Shown here piece after piece: positions 1-8,948 of a DNA stretch of 35,186 nt. Source of the DNA: Corynebacterium sp. HMSC05H05. GTDB lineage: Bacteria; Actinomycetota; Actinomycetes; Mycobacteriales; Mycobacteriaceae. Below the pieces are notes generated by a model that was not told the DNA's origin, made no database searches, and was given only the letters and a program-made list of their open reading frames with translations. Location of the stretch: contig NZ_KV788412.1 of assembly GCF_001807265.1 (NCBI RefSeq), forward strand, positions 1-35,186, read 5' to 3'. Position numbers and translations under genes: made by a program. Each line of letters begins with the position of its first letter. The first letter of the stretch is position 1.

Positions 1-4
1 GACG

Positions 5-3000
5 TTGCATAACGCAAACCTGAAAAAGCGCATCATGACCGCAATGGTCACTGGTGTTATGGCTACGGGCGCGGTCGTATCCGCTCCGCTCGCAGAGGCT
101 GCAAACGAGAACACTTCCAGCCAGCAGATCGTTGGCGCTTACGAGAAGCTCAGTGGCGCCGACTTGGCTCGCTACGACCAGATGCTGAAGCAGGCCCCGA
201 AGGACGACCAGTCCATCGACCTGCTACCGTCCAGCGCCGGCCCGGGCTGGTGCATTGACTGGGGCCTGGGTAACCCGTGGGATTCCGGCAACTACGAGGT
301 CCGCAAGCTCACCGGTGCCTCCGGTCGCGTCGGTAACGGCGACGCCATTAGCGAGGATGTCCGCATCGCGGCCATTAACGTGGTCAAGGAGCTGCAGAAG
401 GACTACAAGGCTTACGCAGCTGGCGACCAGTCCAAGGCGAACGCCATTCTGACCAAGAACGGCATTCTGCGCGCTCTGCTGTCTAACCAGCTGGGCTACC
501 TGAACCAGGCTCGTGAGGACGTTGTCAACGGCAAGGTCAGCCAGTCCGCATTCGAGAACCTCACCGGTTTCCGTATCGTCCACCACAAGGCACCGAAGGG
601 TCAGCCGAGCTACTACCTGGCCAAGCTCGACCGCCACGACGAGATTGCGAAGACGATTAAGCCGGGCGAGTACGTCACCGTGCTGGTGCCGCTCGAGTAC
701 GACTTCAACATCGTGCCGCGCAAGTCCTTCCAGCGTCTGATCCCGGTCCCGCAGCCGGGTCTGGATCCGGAACCGGGCGAGGAAACCACCACGCCGAAGA
801 CCACCGACCCGATCGTCACCACGGTGACCTCCACGCTGCCGGGAGTGCCCACCACGATTGAGCGCGAGAAGGAGGTCACCACGACGCAGACCCTTCCGGG
901 CACCACCTACGTCACCACTGTCACCGAGCCGGGCACCACCGTGACCGAGCCGGGCACCACCGTGACCGAGCCGGGCACCACCGTGACCGAACCGGGCACC
1001 ACCGTGACCGAACCGGCTCCGACCGAACCGGGCAAGGTCGTCACCACCACCGTGACTCGTCCGGAGCAGGTCACCACGGTAACCTCCACCAATCCGGAAG
1101 TGACCGAGACCGTGACCACCACGGTGGCACCGGATCCGTCGACGACCGTCACGACGACCACGATCACCGACGTCGAGAAGTACTTCGTTGAGAAGTACTA
1201 CGAGCGCGTGAAGGAAGTTTCGGAGTACTACTACTTCGCGGGCTTCACCTACGGCGAGAAGTCCAAGGTCATCGAGATGCCGGAGAAGATCGGCAACAAG
1301 TGGACCTTTGAGATCATCAAGGGCTCCGACATCGTCATCGTCGAGCGCTCCGAGGACGGCAAGCTCGTCATCACCCCGCGCGAGGACTTCAAGGGCGAGG
1401 GTGAGGTTGAGATCCTCATCACCGATGACAAGGGCAACCAGCACATCTACCGCATCAAGGTCACCGACACCGTTGCGGTGAAGGATTCCCTGAACGTCAA
1501 GGTGAACAACTACTTCTACACCTTGAACGCTGGTAGCGAGGACCGCATCACCACCATCCCGTGGAAGCCGGGCGAGGAGATCGACTGGGGTCTGGGCTAC
1601 GACGAGAACGGCAAGCTCATCCAGCCGGAGCACGGCGAGGTTGAGATCCTCAAGGACGAGGAGAAGGGCACCCTCACCGTCAAGGCTGGCGAGAACTACA
1701 CCGGCAACGTCATCGTCCGCATCACCGAGGACAGCGGCGAGGTTCGCGAGAACATCGTCACCGTGGAGAACAAGACTTCCAAGTTCGACGTGACCCGCGA
1801 GATCCTGAACACTTCTACCGCGAAGATCGAATACCGCGGCGGCGACTACAAGTTCCTCAAGGGCGGCGACAAGGTCACCATCGAGAAGGATGGCGACGTC
1901 TGGGTTGTCACCCCGAAGGACGGCGCTACTGGCAACGTCGAGATCGTCTTCACCGACGAGAACGGCTTCGAGTACAAGTACACCCTGAAGCTGATCGAGG
2001 ATAAGAACGCCGGCCCGTCCGTCACCCACCGCGAGCTCGAGTACAAGTCCGAGACCCCGGACACCCTCGAGATCAGCTACATCGAGAACCACACCGCTGA
2101 GATCGTCGCCGGCGATGACGTCGCGAAGATTGAGAAGAAGGGCGACAAGTGGGTCGTCACCCCGACCAACCCGAATGGTGGTCAGGCGACCGTCCACATC
2201 AAGGACGAGAAGGGCCGTCTGGTCGCCGTCTGGATCGTGGACGTCGCACCGCAGCCGGAGGAGGACATTGAGAACCAGGAGGTCGAGCGCGATGTCTACG
2301 ACCGCGCGACCGTTGAGATCTCCCGCGGCTCCATCGACTTCAACTGGCTCGAGGTTACCGAGGGTGCTGAGTACCTGACCGCGGGTGACGAGGGCTCCAA
2401 GCGCGGCGACAAGGACAACCTCAAGCTGGAGTTCAAGCCGGTTCCGGAGGGTGAGACCCGCACCGTCAAGGTCGTGGAGTACGTCCAGACCAAGGAGACC
2501 GAGGTCGACGAGAATGGCAACCCGGTGCAGGTTGAGAAGCCTGAGCCGATCAAGACCTACACCTACACGGTCAAGCCGTCCCCGGTCCGCGAGATGGAGT
2601 ACACCATCACTGCGGATAACGAGCTGAAGCTCTACGGCACCAACTTCCGCATCGCCAAGGGCGGCGACCTGCTGGCTGAGCAGCCGGAGAAGGACGCTTC
2701 CGAGATCAAGGTGACCCCGAAGCGCGACGCCAAGGGCACCCTGGTCATCGAGAACGTCTCCGACGACGGCTACGTCTTCGAGCGCTACACCTTCGAGATC
2801 ACCCCGGGCCGTAGCGCCAAGGTGACCCCGGAGAACACCACCATGGGCTGGAACCAGACTGCGACCATCGCGTCCGAGGACGGCGAAAAGGTCGAGGTCC
2901 TCGAGGGCGACGAGTTCGTCAACGTCAAGCGCGACGGCGACAAGCTCATCGTCACCGGCAAGGAGAAGGCCGGCAAGGCGCTGATCCAGGTCAGCGACAA

Positions 3001-4336
3001 GCGCGGCCCGTACGCGCAGTACGAGATCACCCTGGTCGAGCCGAAGCGCAACGGCATGTTCACCTACAAGATCTCCACCTCCACCGAGTTCCAGGCCACC
3101 CTGGTCAAGAAGGAGAACAGCTTCAAGGTGATCAAGGGCGCCGACGCGTTCCAGGATCCGGAGGAGAAGAACGGCCAGTGGATTCTGCGTCCGAAGGCTG
3201 ACAAGGTCGGCGAGACCGGCATCGTCGCCGAGTACAACAAGGACGGCGAGGAGATCAACCGCTACAAGCTGGAGATCGTCGAGTCCAAGACCACCGGCGC
3301 ACGTCAGCAGACCGACTTCCTCATCGAGGGCGAGGCCAAGGAGCTGAAGAAGCTGAACGAGGGCAACAAGGTTGTCGTTGTCAGCGGTGGCGACCTGGTC
3401 GACACCAAGGACAACGGCGGCTCCTTCGAGCTGACCGCGAAGAAGGGCTCCGCCAACAAGGTGGTCCGCGTCGAGGAGCGCAACTCCAACGGCGACCTGG
3501 TCCGCACCGTGGCTTACGGCATCTACCCGGAGGGCACCCGTACCTCCGAGGGCGCTGTGATCAGCGAGAACCACGATCTGCCGATCGTGATCGACACCAG
3601 CATCAAGAACGACTCCCCGGTCAACGTCACCTTCCCGGAGAATGTTGACAGGATTGTCTTCACCAAGGGTAAGGAGTACTTCGAGGAGGTCAAGAAGACC
3701 GACGAGGGTGTCACCCTGGTTCCGCGTAAGGACCTGAAGAACGGCACCTACGAGGCGTCCTACATCCTGGTCGGCCCGGACGGCCAGTCCTACGGCGAGC
3801 GCGAGATCGAGATCAACGTCAACGTTGAGAACAACACCCGCACCGAACAAAAGGGCTCCTCTGGCGAGCTCGACGGCAAGTGCATCGCCGGCATCGTGGG
3901 CCTGACCGCTCCGCTGCTGCTGGCTATCCCGCTGGGCATCCTGTCCCAGGTCCAGATCCCGGGCCTGGAGGGCGTCTCCGCGCAGATCAACGGCGCTATT
4001 CAGGATGCGAACAACCGTATCCAGCAGGGCCTGGGCATCTACAACGAGGATCGTGCGCAGCGCGCAGCTGGCGTCCAGGCGGCGTTCAACATCCAGAATC
4101 CGGAGCAGCTCGGCATGGCAGCTGGCGCCCTGGGCGCTATCTCCCTGGGTCTGCTGGCAGTCGACGGCGTCATGCGCGCCTGCGGTGCGGAGGAGTACAC
4201 CTCCTCCTACATGATCGGCAAGGCCACCGGCAGCGAGACGCTGATGAACGGCTCCTCCGCCAAGTCGGACAACAAGTCCACCGACAAGGCTGAGGGCGAG
4301 GGCAAGGCTGAAGGCTCCTCCAACGAGGAGAAGTAA
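5..4336 (+). CDS. Large secreted multi-module surface protein (5' end possibly outside window)
   Basis: The frame is open to the window edge; the first in-frame start is TTG at 5 and an ATG lies at 35, so the true start may be upstream. The visible N-terminus is a signal peptide (basic KKR, hydrophobic stretch, cleavage near AEA-AN at about residue 33). Residues 35-250 form a mixed domain with a WCIDWGLGNPW motif. Residues 256-390 are Thr/Pro/Val-rich with a 7-residue VTEPGTT tandem repeat, probably a wall-spanning stalk. Residues 395-1276 hold about ten diverged beta-rich modules of 75-95 residues, several with a GDKWVVTP-like strand followed by a TDEKG turn. The C-terminus has two hydrophobic segments (about 1294-1315 and 1370-1392) and a charged tail. 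There is no LPXTG. An adhesin-like envelope role is inferred from the architecture; the exact function is unknown. Confidence 0.85.
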   Translation: MHNANLKKRIMTAMVTGVMATGAVVSAPLAEAANENTSSQQIVGAYEKLSGADLARYDQMLKQAPKDDQSIDLLPSSAGPGWCIDWGLGNPWDSGNYEVRKLTGASGRVGNGDAISEDVRIAAINVVKELQKDYKAYAAGDQSKANAILTKNGILRALLSNQLGYLNQAREDVVNGKVSQSAFENLTGFRIVHHKAPKGQPSYYLAKLDRHDEIAKTIKPGEYVTVLVPLEYDFNIVPRKSFQRLIPVPQPGLDPEPGEETTTPKTTDPIVTTVTSTLPGVPTTIEREKEVTTTQTLPGTTYVTTVTEPGTTVTEPGTTVTEPGTTVTEPGTTVTEPAPTEPGKVVTTTVTRPEQVTTVTSTNPEVTETVTTTVAPDPSTTVTTTTITDVEKYFVEKYYERVKEVSEYYYFAGFTYGEKSKVIEMPEKIGNKWTFEIIKGSDIVIVERSEDGKLVITPREDFKGEGEVEILITDDKGNQHIYRIKVTDTVAVKDSLNVKVNNYFYTLNAGSEDRITTIPWKPGEEIDWGLGYDENGKLIQPEHGEVEILKDEEKGTLTVKAGENYTGNVIVRITEDSGEVRENIVTVENKTSKFDVTREILNTSTAKIEYRGGDYKFLKGGDKVTIEKDGDVWVVTPKDGATGNVEIVFTDENGFEYKYTLKLIEDKNAGPSVTHRELEYKSETPDTLEISYIENHTAEIVAGDDVAKIEKKGDKWVVTPTNPNGGQATVHIKDEKGRLVAVWIVDVAPQPEEDIENQEVERDVYDRATVEISRGSIDFNWLEVTEGAEYLTAGDEGSKRGDKDNLKLEFKPVPEGETRTVKVVEYVQTKETEVDENGNPVQVEKPEPIKTYTYTVKPSPVREMEYTITADNELKLYGTNFRIAKGGDLLAEQPEKDASEIKVTPKRDAKGTLVIENVSDDGYVFERYTFEITPGRSAKVTPENTTMGWNQTATIASEDGEKVEVLEGDEFVNVKRDGDKLIVTGKEKAGKALIQVSDKRGPYAQYEITLVEPKRNGMFTYKISTSTEFQATLVKKENSFKVIKGADAFQDPEEKNGQWILRPKADKVGETGIVAEYNKDGEEINRYKLEIVESKTTGARQQTDFLIEGEAKELKKLNEGNKVVVVSGGDLVDTKDNGGSFELTAKKGSANKVVRVEERNSNGDLVRTVAYGIYPEGTRTSEGAVISENHDLPIVIDTSIKNDSPVNVTFPENVDRIVFTKGKEYFEEVKKTDEGVTLVPRKDLKNGTYEASYILVGPDGQSYGEREIEINVNVENNTRTEQKGSSGELDGKCIAGIVGLTAPLLLAIPLGILSQVQIPGLEGVSAQINGAIQDANNRIQQGLGIYNEDRAQRAAGVQAAFNIQNPEQLGMAAGALGAISLGLLAVDGVMRACGAEEYTSSYMIGKATGSETLMNGSSAKSDNKSTDKAEGEGKAEGSSNEEK
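920..1015 (+). repeat. 21-bp tandem repeat encoding VTEPGTT
   Basis: Four full in-frame 21-bp units and a partial fifth encode VTEPGTT at residues 306-337 of the surface protein. The units are almost identical at DNA level (GTG ACC GAG/GAA CCG GGC ACC ACC), so copy number is likely to vary by slippage and change the length of the stalk. Confidence 0.9.
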
Positions 4337-4352
4337 GCCTCCGAAGAGCTAG

Positions 4353-4387
4353 TGCCCACCAGGTCCCACCTGGTGGGCATTTCTCTT
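4353..4387 (+). terminator. Rho-independent terminator of the surface protein gene
   Basis: A perfect 12-bp stem (4353-4364 with 4368-4379) has a CCC loop and is followed by a T-rich tract TTTCTCTT. It lies 16 nt after the surface protein stop codon and just beyond the end of the convergent cutinase relic. Confidence 0.85.
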
Positions 4388-4389
4388 GC

Positions 4390-5651
4390 CTACTTCCCGG
4401 CAACCCCCTGGACCACCTGGCCGAGCCAGTCCAGCGCGTAGTCGTAGCCGGTGCGTCCCTCCACCGCGTACCCGCCGGGGATTTCGGTGTAGCCCAGCTT
4501 GTAGTACGACTTGTGCCGCGGCACGAAGTCGCCCGCCAGCTTTGCGGAGGCCACCAGGTTGGCGTTTGCGGGGTGGTCGTAGGCGGCGCGCAAACCGGCG
4601 GCGTCGATAGCCTGAGCACTCAGCTTTGCGACGAGCTCCCGCACCACCATCTGCCTCCCCTCCGTGCCCGTGGTCGTGCGGGGAACCACGCCGAAGCCCA
4701 TCCAAACCCTGCAGCATCCAGGTCCAGGTCACGCCCTCCTTCGCCAGCTCCGGCGCCACGGCAGCCAGCGCGATGGCGGCCTGTTGCTCCACAGGCGTGG
4801 GGCTCGCGGCATCCGCGTGGCGGCTGGCGGCGGAGAGGATCAGGTGGAGTTCGTAGAGGATTTGGGGGGGCACGGTGGCGTCGAGAAGCGAAAGCCCCGA
4901 CTCCCTGACCGCCTCGCGCGGGTTCATGCCGCCGGCGCGCAGCTGCTGGAAGCGCGCGACGCGCATGCCGGTGAAGGCATTGAACGGGCCGACCAACACG
5001 TCGCGCCCGGCCACGTCCGCGACCGCGCGCAGCACGGAGTCCGGGTCCGTCGCGCACGCCATGTCGGCGCCGTTGCACAGGGAGAGCACCTTGCCCTCGA
5101 GCCCGTTGAAGCTGGCGCGGCGGGTGCCGGCCAGGCCGACGCGGGTGGGCTCAAAGGTGGTGCCGCCAGTCTGCACCGTCTCAAAGTTCGCGCCGCGCTC
5201 ACCCTTCGGCGTCGCCGATCAGGTGCGCGCCCTGGGAGTAGCCGATGAGGATGAAGCGGGTGCCGGGGCAGTGCCGGTCCATAGTCTCCATCTCCAGGGT
5301 CGCCACGTCGCGGCCGTAGCGCACGGACTCGCCGTACGTGGCGGCCTCCGTGCCCTCCAGGCCGTTGCCGGCGCCCAGAGCGCTGAACCTGCCCAGCGAG
5401 GCCGGGTACTTCACGGTGTATGTGGAGACGGTGCGGGCGCCGAAGCGGCGTTGGAGGTCGTCGGCGGGGGAGGAGGCGTCGTCGAAAAGCGTCTCGCGTG
5501 CGGAAGGATCCCAAGAATGCGAAAACCCCGTGCCAGCCGCCTGGATGACGTGCACGGGGTGGCAGCGCAGCTTCACCGCCTCCGCCTTCGGCGCGGCCAC
5601 CGTCGCCGGGATCAGCGCGGCGGCGAGCGTGAGGGCGAGGGCGCGCTTCAC
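4390..5651 (-). pseudogene. Cutinase-family serine esterase, disrupted by two frameshifts
   Basis: Three consecutive frames on the minus strand encode one protein. A GTG at 5651 starts a signal peptide (ALALTLAAALIPATVAAPKAEA). CHPVHVIQAAGTGFS and the nucleophile motif GYSQGAHLIGD follow, which are typical of cutinase-like lipases of mycolic-acid bacteria. The frame then ends in a stop at 5199. The next frame continues with ANFETVQTGGTTFEPTRVGLAGTRRASFNGLEGKVLSLCNGADMACA and runs to about 4700. A third frame carries the C-terminus (RQMVVRELVAKLSAQ to VVQGVAGK) to the TAG at 4390. Both shifts look like one extra G in short G runs (near 5202-5204 and near 4697-4700 on the plus strand). The gene could be truly dead, or these could be assembly errors. 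The start is 2 nt past the DoxX stop, so the two genes probably formed an operon. Confidence 0.75.
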
Positions 5652-5653
5652 TG

Positions 5654-6091
5654 CTACTTGCGCGGCAGGGCAGCCAGCGCCAGGCCGATGCCCACGAGCC
5701 AGGAGTCCTTCGCAATGGCAAGGCCTGCGCTGGACGGACGGATGCCGTCGTCCTCGGTGTACTGGTCGCCGCCGAAGTACATGGTGAGCAGGCCAGCGCC
5801 GAACGCGGTCAGGCCCAGGCCGGCGAGGCGGTTCGGGATCAGCGGGCACAGCAGCGCGGCACCAAGGGCGGTCTCGGCGGAGGCGAGGCCGGTGGCGAAC
5901 GTCTCGGCGTCGATCTGGCCGAGCTGCGGGATGCCGTCGGTAGCCATATCGCGCAGGCCCTCCGCGCCCTCCTTGTCCACCTGGAACTTGCCCAGGCCGG
6001 AGTTTAGGATCAGGGCGCCGGTGGGGATGCGCAGCGCGGCGGACGGGAGACGCAGGTTGATCTTGTCCTTGTTGGACTTCTTCAGAAACAT
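5654..6091 (-). CDS. DoxX-like small integral membrane protein
   Basis: This is a 145-residue protein with about four hydrophobic segments. The pattern LPSAALRIPTGALILNSGLGKF near the N-terminus, then ETALGAALLCPLIPNRLAGLGLTAFGAGLLTMYF, fits the DoxX/DoxD-like superfamily, whose members are quinone-linked or of unclear function. A GAAGGA ribosome binding site lies upstream of the ATG at 6091. The stop at 5654 is followed within 3 nt by the GTG of the cutinase relic. The specific role is unknown. Confidence 0.7.
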   Translation of the reverse strand: MFLKKSNKDKINLRLPSAALRIPTGALILNSGLGKFQVDKEGAEGLRDMATDGIPQLGQIDAETFATGLASAETALGAALLCPLIPNRLAGLGLTAFGAGLLTMYFGGDQYTEDDGIRPSSAGLAIAKDSWLVGIGLALAALPRK

Positions 6092-6127
6092 GGGTGGGGT
6101 CCTTCGATCTATCGGGGGAAAAGTTGT

Positions 6128-6147
6128 GCCCCGCCCATGGTAGGGGC
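6128..6147 (-). terminator. Weak terminator-like hairpin after the YhgE/Pip gene
   Basis: A 5-bp GC-only stem (6128-6132 with 6143-6147) starts at the stop codon of the membrane protein gene and, read on the minus strand, is followed by ACAACTTTT. The loop is 10 nt, so the structure is marginal. Confidence 0.3.
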
Positions 6148-8240
6148 TAAACCGTCAGCTCGGGGTGGAGATCCTTCATGTGCCAGATCCGGCGGGCGTA
6201 CAGCGCGGCGCACGAGATGGCCACAGACAGCGCGCCGACGAACAGCAGCACCGTCACGGCGGTCCACATACGCGGGTCGTACGACGGGGTGCCGAACAGC
6301 GCGTAGCGCACCAAATCCACCGAGTAGCGCATCGGGTCCCAACTGTGCACCCACTGGATGAACGCGGGCTGCACCTCCGGCGGGTACAAGCCGTTCGACG
6401 CCACCAGCTGCAGCGACATCAGCGCCATCGTGGCCAGACGCCCGGGCGCGGGGCCCAGCGCGGTGTTTAGCGCCATGATCGCTGTCACGAACACCCAGGA
6501 CACCAGCACCAGCACACCGAACAGCGACAGCGGGTGCACCGGGTCGACGTCCAGGATGAACGTCTGCATCACCCACAGGGCGACGGACTGGAAGAAGCCG
6601 ATGATGAACGACGGGATCATCGTGTACAGCAGCACGCGCAGCGGGTTGGTGCCCGAGTCGATAGCGCGGCGGCTGAACGGCGGCATGATCATGTACATAA
6701 TCAGCACGCCGAACCACAGCGACAGCGACAGGAAGAACGGGCTCAAACCCTTGCCGAAGAAGGTCACGCCGTCGCCGACGTTCTCGGTGTGCACCGGGTC
6801 CGAGGCGGCGTCGATGGCCTTGTTCAGGCGCTCGCCCTCCCAGCTCGGGGCCTTCTCGGCGCCGTCGGACAGGCTCATGGAGAGCTCGCCGGTGCCGTCG
6901 GAGAGCTTGACCAGACCGTCGTTGAGGTCGCCCAGGCCCACCACCAGCTGGTTCGAGCCGGCGGCGAGGCGCGAGGTGGCGTCCGTGGCGGTGTTTGCCG
7001 CCACGACCAGCTTGCCGGTGCCGTCCTTCAGCGTGGTCACGCCGGCGACCAGGGTGCCGGAGCCCTCCTGCAGGCGCTTCAGGCCGTCCGCCAGCGTCTT
7101 CGCGCCCTCGACAGCGCTGTCCACGCCGCCGCGGTACTTCGCGTTCGGGTCCGACAGCTGGGTCGCCAGCTCGTGCGCGCCGGCCTGCAGCTGCATCAGC
7201 TGGCCCACCAGGTTGTTCTCCGTGACCGCCTGCAGCGGCCCGGCGTTGATCTGCAGCTGCACGCCGCGCGCCTGGTCCGCCAGCTCCTTGCTGCCCGGGA
7301 TGGGGGAGCGGTCCAGGTCCGCGATCACGTTGTTCAGGTTCGCGTTGATGTCATCCAACGCGGCCTGCAGTTCGTTGATCTTGCCCGCGAAGCCTGCGAT
7401 CTTGTCCACGCCGCCGGCGATCTGCGTGGCGCCGTCGCCAAGCTGCTGCGTACCCGCCTGCAGCTGATTCAGGCCGTTGGAGAGCTTGTCGGCGCCGCCC
7501 GAGGCGGTGGTGATGCCGTCGTTGAGCTGGATCGCGCCGTCCTGCAGGCGTGCGACACCGCCGTCGAGCTTGTTCACCGCGTCCGGCATCTGCTGCACCT
7601 TGTCGTTGAGCTGCTGAATGCCGTCGTTGAGCTTCGTGCCGCCCTCGTTGAGCTGCTCTGAACCGTCGTGCGCCTTGTTCGCGCCCTCGTCCAACTGCTC
7701 GGCGCCGTCGGCGGCCTTGTGGACGCCGTCCGAGAGCGTGTTGATGCCCACAAACAGCTGCTCAACCACCTTGCCGCCCACGGAATTGGACACGGCGGAG
7801 CCGATCGCTTCCGCGGCCTTCTCGCCCAGCATGGTGGGGATGAAGCCGTTGGTCTCGTTCAGCGTGATGTTGATCTTCGCCGAATGCGGGTCGTCCTCCT
7901 TCACACTGGTCACGGCCTCGGTGAAGTCGGTGGGGATCTCCAAGCCCAGGTAGTACTCGCCGCTGGCAATGCCGTCCCGGGCCTCCTCAGCGCTGACCAC
8001 CCGGAAGTCCATGGGGCGCTGCTCCAACAGCTCGTCCACAACCTGCTGGCCGTTTTCGCCCTCGTCCGAGTTCACCAAAGCGACGGGCAGCTTGTACAGG
8101 TTGCCCAGCGGATCCCAGTACGCCCAGGGGAACAGGCCGCCGAACAGCAGCGGCAGCAGGCAGATCGCCGTGATGGCAAGCGGAGGAAGCTTGCCGTGGG
8201 CGAACTTGCGAAAGTCGGATCCAATGTGCAGGCCGCTCAT
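6147..8240 (-). CDS. YhgE/Pip family ABC-2 type membrane protein
   Basis: This 697-residue protein has one N-terminal TM segment (about 18-42, PPLAITAICLLPLLFGGLFPWAYW) followed by NLYKLPVALVNSDEG, a hallmark of YhgE/Pip proteins. A large extracellular part (about 165-460) is built of repeating LxDGxxQLxxG and QLxxG units predicted to be helical or coiled-coil. The C-terminus has five TM helices (about 498-690), the ABC-2 permease-like module. YhgE/Pip proteins include the phage infection protein receptor and relatives linked to type VII secretion; the substrate here is unknown. Its ATG at 8240 overlaps the TGA of the upstream ABC-like gene by ATGA, so the two are translationally coupled. The divergent TetR gene probably regulates the pair. 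Confidence 0.85.
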   Translation of the reverse strand: MSGLHIGSDFRKFAHGKLPPLAITAICLLPLLFGGLFPWAYWDPLGNLYKLPVALVNSDEGENGQQVVDELLEQRPMDFRVVSAEEARDGIASGEYYLGLEIPTDFTEAVTSVKEDDPHSAKINITLNETNGFIPTMLGEKAAEAIGSAVSNSVGGKVVEQLFVGINTLSDGVHKAADGAEQLDEGANKAHDGSEQLNEGGTKLNDGIQQLNDKVQQMPDAVNKLDGGVARLQDGAIQLNDGITTASGGADKLSNGLNQLQAGTQQLGDGATQIAGGVDKIAGFAGKINELQAALDDINANLNNVIADLDRSPIPGSKELADQARGVQLQINAGPLQAVTENNLVGQLMQLQAGAHELATQLSDPNAKYRGGVDSAVEGAKTLADGLKRLQEGSGTLVAGVTTLKDGTGKLVVAANTATDATSRLAAGSNQLVVGLGDLNDGLVKLSDGTGELSMSLSDGAEKAPSWEGERLNKAIDAASDPVHTENVGDGVTFFGKGLSPFFLSLSLWFGVLIMYMIMPPFSRRAIDSGTNPLRVLLYTMIPSFIIGFFQSVALWVMQTFILDVDPVHPLSLFGVLVLVSWVFVTAIMALNTALGPAPGRLATMALMSLQLVASNGLYPPEVQPAFIQWVHSWDPMRYSVDLVRYALFGTPSYDPRMWTAVTVLLFVGALSVAISCAALYARRIWHMKDLHPELTV

Positions 8241-8851
8241 AGCCCCTCCTCATTCACCGTGTTCACCATGACGGGCAGGTGTACCGCGACCCCGCGCAGA
8301 TCATCCAGCAGCTTTCGGCGGATGTCCATCTTGCGCACCTGGTCCACGTCGTCCACGATCAGCATCTTCGCGTCCGGGCGCGAAATCAGCGCCAGCAGCA
8401 CGCGCAGGCGGAACCGGTCCGTGGGACCGATGTCGCCGACCTTGGCCGTCATGTCGATGTCTTCCAGCTGCAGCGGCTCCAGCCACTTCTCCACGCTGTC
8501 GTGGGACTTGATCGCCTCGGCCTTGTGCGGCGTGATGGCGAAAAAGCTCTGCGACCACGCAATCTGTTCCCGCACCACGTCGCGGATGCGCACGAGGCGG
8601 TCCAGCTTGTCAATCTCGGTCACGCCCGCGAGCGCGACCTGCTTGAAGCGCTGGCGCGTCTTGGTCTCCTCACCGTCGAGGAGGATGGTGCCGGAGTGCG
8701 GGTTGTAGCGCCCTGCCAGCGCGAGGCTGAGCAGGGTCGAATGGGACTCTCGCCGCGTGTTCAACAGGGTCAACCCCCGGCCGATGTCGAAGTTTTCCGG
8801 GGTGTCGCCCTTGCGGAGCACGAGGTTGTGCGTGCTGAGTATGGGGGTCAT
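8237..8851 (-). CDS. Degenerate ABC transporter ATPase-like protein (pseudo-ATPase)
   Basis: This 204-residue protein keeps the outline of an ABC nucleotide-binding domain: FDIGRGLTLL, LLSLALAGRYNPHSGTILLDGEE after the P-loop position, and a Walker B-like AKMLIVDDVDQV (161-171). The Walker A segment reads NTRRESHST (31-39), with no glycines and with His37 in place of the catalytic Lys. The signature LSGGQ is replaced by GPTDR (142-146). The residue after the Walker B Asp is Asp168, not Glu, and no switch His is evident in VMVNTVNEEG. The reading frame is intact and coupled to the YhgE/Pip gene, so it is probably expressed but unable to hydrolyse ATP normally. An AAGGGA ribosome binding site precedes the ATG at 8851. 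It may act as a structural or regulatory partner. Confidence 0.75.
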   Translation of the reverse strand: MTPILSTHNLVLRKGDTPENFDIGRGLTLLNTRRESHSTLLSLALAGRYNPHSGTILLDGEETKTRQRFKQVALAGVTEIDKLDRLVRIRDVVREQIAWSQSFFAITPHKAEAIKSHDSVEKWLEPLQLEDIDMTAKVGDIGPTDRFRLRVLLALISRPDAKMLIVDDVDQVRKMDIRRKLLDDLRGVAVHLPVMVNTVNEEGL

Positions 8852-8876
8852 GCGGTCCCTTAACCGTAGGGTGGAC

Positions 8877-8895
8877 TATCACTTAGCTCGTGCTA
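8877..8895. promoter_or_regulatory. Candidate TetR operator
   Basis: An imperfect 19-bp dyad, TATCAC-N7-GTGCTA, matches at 5 of 6 half-site positions. It lies in the 97-bp gap between the divergent ABC-like gene and the TetR gene, which is where an autoregulating TetR protein would bind. No experimental motif is known to me, so this is inference from symmetry and position. Confidence 0.35.
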
Positions 8896-8948
8896 TGGTG
8901 CTCCCCAAAATAGTCACTGTCAAACCCAAAAAAGGGGGCTGGTCAATA

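Noticed and set aside
224..3850. Very long open frame antisense to the surface protein gene
   Set aside because: It is repetitive Leu/Val/Asp-rich sequence created by the codon bias of the plus-strand gene; it has no ribosome binding site or family match.
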